A stretch of 64,000 bases of DNA from contig NZ_JBJGDW010000006.1 in the NCBI RefSeq assembly GCF_045062605.1, positions 1 through 64,000 on the forward strand, in the 5' to 3' direction. Below the pieces are notes generated by a model. It did not search any database. It had not been told where the DNA came from and saw only the letters and a list, made by a program, of their open reading frames with translations. Every line of letters starts with the position of its first letter. Positions within the stretch are counted from its first letter, which is position 1. A program made the position numbers and the translations under genes. The stretch comes from Deinococcus sp045062605. Its GTDB lineage: Bacteria > Deinococcota > Deinococci > Deinococcales > Deinococcaceae. Below are positions 61,187 to 64,000 of the stretch, one piece after another.

Positions 61187-61266
61187 TACAGAGTTTAGTA
61201 TCTGATTCTGGCGGATAGGATTTTTACTGTCCTGAACACGAATTGAGATATGAGGCTCGCCCATCC

Positions 61267-61296
61267 TTGACATCTATAGCAATCTCGATCTTCTAT
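61267..61296 (+). promoter_or_regulatory. Sigma-70-type promoter upstream of the RNase gene
   Basis: TTGACA (61267-61272), an 18-nt spacer and TTCTAT (61291-61296), 72 bp before the RNase II-type start. Back to back with the promoter of the divergent operon. Confidence 0.55.
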
Positions 61297-61367
61297 TCGC
61301 TCATTCCCGCTGCAATCATCCCCTTGCAACCCAGGCCGTCTGCCGCACCCGTCCTTCCCTCTCCCCT

Positions 61368-62762
61368 ATGCTTGACGCCATGACATTGCCCGAACTCACC
61401 TCCGCCCAGCGCACCGATGTGGAACTGCTGGCGCGCGGCAAGGCGGAAAAGAGCCGCACCCTGCGCGAGATGAACCTGCCCGAGACGCCGGAATCCGCCC
61501 ACACGCTGCTGCTGCGCCTGGGCATCTGGAACGAGGCGAAGACGCCCTACGCGGACCGTCTGGGCGCAACATTGACCCACCTGACGCTGGACGTGCCGGA
61601 TTTTGCCAACGAGGACCGGCTGGACCTGACCCACCTGCCCGCCTACGCGATCGACGACGAGGGCAACCGTGACCCGGACGACGCGATAGGCATCGAGGCG
61701 CTGGAAGGCGGCCTGATCCGTCTGTGGGTGCATGTGGCGGACGTGGCCGCGCTGGTGCCGCCAGAGAGCGAACTGGACCTGGAGGCCCGCGCACGCGGCG
61801 CGACCCTGTACCTGCCGGACCAGACGATTGGCATGCTGCCCGACGCCCTGATCGAGAAGACCGGGCTGGGCCTGCACGACACCATGCCCGCGCTGTCGAT
61901 CTCGCTGGATCTGGATGCCGACGGCAATGCCGACGCCGTGGATGTGGCGCTGACCACCGTGCGGATCACGCGCCTGACCTACATGGGCGCGCAGGCAAAG
62001 CTGGAGGCGGGCGAGGAACCCTTCGTAACGCTGGCAAGACTGGCCCACGCCAGCAAGGAACTGCGCGACTCCGAGGGCGCGCTGAGCATCGAACTGCCCG
62101 AAGTGAAGATCAGTGCCGACGAGAACGGCGCGTCCGTGACGCCGCTGCCCAAGCCGGAAATGCGCTTCGTGGTGCAGGAGTGCATGACGCTGGCCGGCTG
62201 GGCCACCGCTATTTATGCCGACGATCACGACATTCCCCTGCCATTCGCCACCCAGGCCGATCCCAGCCGTGAGGTACGCGGCGAGGGGCTGGGCGTGCAG
62301 TGGGCGCGGCGCAGGACGCTGGCCCGCACGCGCTTTCAGCCGTCGCCAGGGCCGCATTCCGGCATGGGACTGGATCTGTACGCACAGGCCACCAGCCCCA
62401 TGCGGCGTTACCTGGATCTGGTGGTCCACCAGCAACTGCGCGCCGCGCTGACGGGCCACGAACCGCAAGGCGGCAAGGTGGTGGCCGCGCACATTGCCCA
62501 GGCCACCCTGAACGCCGACGCCACCCGGCAGGCCGAACGCCTGAGCCGCAAGCACCACACCCTGCGCTTCGCCGCCGCCCAGCCGGACCGCGAATGGGAG
62601 GCGGTGGTGGTGGACCGCCGGGGACCTCAGGCCACCCTGCTGATTCCCGAGCTGGCCTACGATCTGCCCTTCAGCACGCCCGCGCCCGTGGGAACGGTGC
62701 TGCGAATCAGGCTGGTGGACGTGAATCTGCCCGCGCTGAGCATGCGGGCGCGGCTGGTCTAA
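61368..62762 (+). CDS. RNase II family exoribonuclease with N-terminal HTH
   Basis: A 464-residue RNB-domain protein that degrades RNA 3' to 5'. Catalytic Asp region AIDDEGNRDPDDAIGIEALE near residues 91-110, HVADVAALVPPESELDLEAR, LYLPDQTIGMLPDALIEKTG, ALSISLDLDADGNAD and SPMRRYLDLVVHQQLRAAL near 340. There are no typical N-terminal cold-shock domains; instead residues 1-60 look like a helix-turn-helix (LTSAQRTDVELLARGKAEKS, TLREMNLPETPESAHTLLLR), as described for D. radiodurans DrII (DR0020). A downstream ATG at 61380 is possible. Confidence 0.88.
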   Translation: MLDAMTLPELTSAQRTDVELLARGKAEKSRTLREMNLPETPESAHTLLLRLGIWNEAKTPYADRLGATLTHLTLDVPDFANEDRLDLTHLPAYAIDDEGNRDPDDAIGIEALEGGLIRLWVHVADVAALVPPESELDLEARARGATLYLPDQTIGMLPDALIEKTGLGLHDTMPALSISLDLDADGNADAVDVALTTVRITRLTYMGAQAKLEAGEEPFVTLARLAHASKELRDSEGALSIELPEVKISADENGASVTPLPKPEMRFVVQECMTLAGWATAIYADDHDIPLPFATQADPSREVRGEGLGVQWARRRTLARTRFQPSPGPHSGMGLDLYAQATSPMRRYLDLVVHQQLRAALTGHEPQGGKVVAAHIAQATLNADATRQAERLSRKHHTLRFAAAQPDREWEAVVVDRRGPQATLLIPELAYDLPFSTPAPVGTVLRIRLVDVNLPALSMRARLV

Positions 62763-62763
62763 G

Positions 62764-62912
62764 GGTGCGTTTGTGAAGTGTTGCAGATTCCAACCACTTC
62801 CCGGAAACATGGGCTTTTGCTCCTCTCACACTGCAAGAGGTTGGGAGGGAGGCACTGCGAACGCCTTCCAGACGCCATCTGCCGAACGTAAAGCGTCTTC
62901 ACAAGCGCGTTC
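62764..62912. repeat. ~145-bp element with 12-bp imperfect inverted ends
   Basis: GCGTTTGTGAAG (62768-62779) and CTTCACAAGCGC (62897-62908) are inverse with one mismatch. Between them is no supported gene. It may be another short mobile element; only one copy is seen here. Confidence 0.35.
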
Positions 62913-62936
62913 CGAGACTGCTCTGTGGCGGGGGGC

Positions 62937-62969
62937 TTGACTCTGCCACAGATGTCAGGGTTTAGAGTC
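62937..62969 (+). promoter_or_regulatory. MerR-type promoter with 19-bp spacer
   Basis: TTGACT (62937-62942) and TTAGAG (62962-62967) are 19 bp apart, and GACTCT/AGAGTC (62939-62944, 62964-62969) form an inverted repeat over the spacer. An over-long spacer with a dyad is the signature of promoters that MerR proteins activate by untwisting DNA. It lies 18 bp before the MerR start codon, so the gene is autoregulated. Confidence 0.7.
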
Positions 62970-62986
62970 TGGAGGCGGGGGGCCAC

Positions 62987-63349
62987 ATGCGAATCGGCGA
63001 ACTTTCCCGCTTAACCGGGGTCAGCGTGCGGGCCATCCGGCACTACGACGGCCTGGGCCTGCTGATTTCCCGGCGCGAAGACAACCGTTACCGCGTCTTT
63101 GGGCCGGACGATGTGGAGCGGGTGCGCCTGATTCAACTGTTTCTGAGCGTGGGCTTTCGGCTGGAAGAAATCCGCGAATATGGCCCGTGCTGGCAGGGCG
63201 ACGCCTCCGTGACCCAGACCATTCCGGCGGATCAGGTGGCCGCCTTCTATGGGCGCAAGGTGGCCCAGATAGACCGCCAACTGGCCGCGCTGCACACCTT
63301 CCGCACACAGCTTAAAGAACAGATGGACCGCCTGCCCAACGCGGATTAA
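62987..63349 (+). CDS. MerR family transcriptional regulator
   Basis: A 120-residue MerR protein. The N-terminal winged helix (MRIGELSRLTGVSVRAIRHY, DNRYRVFGPDDVERVRLIQL) is complete; the coiled coil (QVAAFYGRKVAQIDRQLAAL) and short C-terminus lack the Cys pattern of metal sensors, so the inducer is not a soft metal by this route. It probably controls itself and the MBL hydrolase 32 bp downstream. Confidence 0.9.
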   Translation: MRIGELSRLTGVSVRAIRHYDGLGLLISRREDNRYRVFGPDDVERVRLIQLFLSVGFRLEEIREYGPCWQGDASVTQTIPADQVAAFYGRKVAQIDRQLAALHTFRTQLKEQMDRLPNAD

Positions 63350-63381
63350 CCCCCTTCAACACGCCCCAGACAGGAGAATCC

Positions 63382-64000
63382 ATGCAGCTTCAACTGATCA
63401 GAAATGCCACCCTTCGTCTTGAGTACGCCGGACACACGCTGCTGATAGACCCCTTTCTGGCAGAAAAACACAGTCTGCGACCGTTCGCGGGCCTGGAGAA
63501 CAACCCCACCACCGGGCTGCCCGTTACGCCTTCTGCCGTGCTGGACGGCGTGGAGCTGACCCTGATTTCCCACCTGCATGCCGATCATTTTGACCCAGCG
63601 GCGCAGGAGCTGTTGCCCAAGGACATGCCCATTTTCTGCCAGTCGGGTGATGAAACTGCGATTCAGGGCTTCGGCTTTCAGCAGGTCACGCCGCTGGCGG
63701 GCGAAGTCCAGTGGAAGAACATCACGCTGCGCCCGACGCCCGGACAGCACGGCTCCGGCCCGATTCTGGAGCAGATGGGTTCGGTGATAGGTCTTGTTTT
63801 GCAGGCTGAAGGCGAACCGACGGTGTACTGGCTGGGCGACACCATCCTCACCTCGGAAGTACAGGGCGTCTTGCAGGAGGTTCAGCCCGATGTGGTGATC
63901 GTCCATGCAGGGGGCGCAACGCTGGGCGGCACATTGCTGATCATGGATGCCGGGCAGATGCTGGAGGTGTGCCGGGCCGCTTCTGGGGCGACGGTGGTTG
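63382..64000 (+). CDS. MBL-fold metal-dependent hydrolase (UlaG-like), cut by window end
   Basis: At least 206 residues, running past the window. LEYAGHTLLIDPFLAEKHSL and TLISHLHADHFDPAAQELLP (H-x-H-x-D-H metal site near residue 66), PTPGQHGSG and YWLGDTILTSEVQ match the UlaG-like L-ascorbate-6-P lactonase group of MBL hydrolases. AGGAG precedes the ATG at 63382. Read with the MerR regulator; the likely target of that regulator. Confidence 0.87.
   Translation, partial: MQLQLIRNATLRLEYAGHTLLIDPFLAEKHSLRPFAGLENNPTTGLPVTPSAVLDGVELTLISHLHADHFDPAAQELLPKDMPIFCQSGDETAIQGFGFQQVTPLAGEVQWKNITLRPTPGQHGSGPILEQMGSVIGLVLQAEGEPTVYWLGDTILTSEVQGVLQEVQPDVVIVHAGGATLGGTLLIMDAGQMLEVCRAASGATVV

Overview
The window reads as a chromosomal segment of a Deinococcus-type bacterium. 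It is GC-rich (roughly mid-60s % by eye). The gene set fits that genus: a class II (B12-dependent) ribonucleotide reductase, three DinB-family proteins, DUF2382/PRC-barrel stress proteins, a short RNase II-type enzyme with an N-terminal helix-turn-helix-like region, DUF3084 and AIM24 proteins, and many genes whose ATG sits only 5-9 nt after a TANNNT box (leaderless style). No rRNA, CRISPR array, phage module or intact transposase gene was seen.

Layout. 1-5050: a small membrane protein, then a two-gene heterodimeric ABC exporter. 5050-16450: mostly housekeeping genes (lone ABC binding protein, RtcB RNA ligase, two acetyltransferases, Dus, DinB, arginase, phosphoesterase, HisD, DeoB), plus a structured-RNA candidate with a tRNA-like 3' end near 12.8 kb. 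16700-24800: LptB-like ATPase with a DUF3084 coiled-coil protein, a cyclophilin lipoprotein, an Lrp regulator divergent from alanine dehydrogenase, a second DinB, 8-oxoguanine deaminase and a cupin. 24800-25600: a decayed nadR interrupted by a small repeat element. 25942-28980: nrdJ. 28981-31650: a sharply AT-rich island with a SIR2-like gene and a P-loop (STAND-like) NTPase gene in one reading frame, separated by a single TAA. 31860-39000: a third DinB, a degenerate GDP-fucose synthase paralogue, a large SARP/BTAD-like regulator, and gmd-fcl for GDP-L-fucose. 39087-50761: mdh, enoyl-CoA hydratase, an MFS transporter, AIM24, an amino-acid binding protein, MBL hydrolase, ASCH, TrmH, archaeal-type phosphoglycerate mutase and two DUF2382 stress proteins. 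50766-64000: a MocR regulator divergent from a BenE transporter, exonuclease III, a methyltransferase, a PQQ-type sugar dehydrogenase, OsmC, RdgB, a 2H phosphoesterase, a three-gene YvlB/DUF4097-like operon, an RNase II-type enzyme, and a MerR regulator ahead of an MBL hydrolase cut by the window end.

The most interesting parts are: (1) the AT-rich SIR2 + NTPase island, which looks like an abortive-infection type defence gene of which a stop codon splits the SIR2 fold itself; (2) a previously unnamed (to me) ~135-bp mobile repeat in four copies, with 12-bp inverted ends, apparent TA target duplications and a hairpin kept by compensatory changes, one copy breaking nadR and two abutting stop codons; (3) a 55-bp palindrome next to a 270-bp element with perfect 17-bp inverted ends; and (4) several readable regulatory sites (MerR 19-bp-spacer promoter, MocR direct repeats, Lrp dyad, nrdJ inverted repeat). 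Start codons were moved downstream of the longest open frame where a ribosome site, signal peptide or family length supported it.
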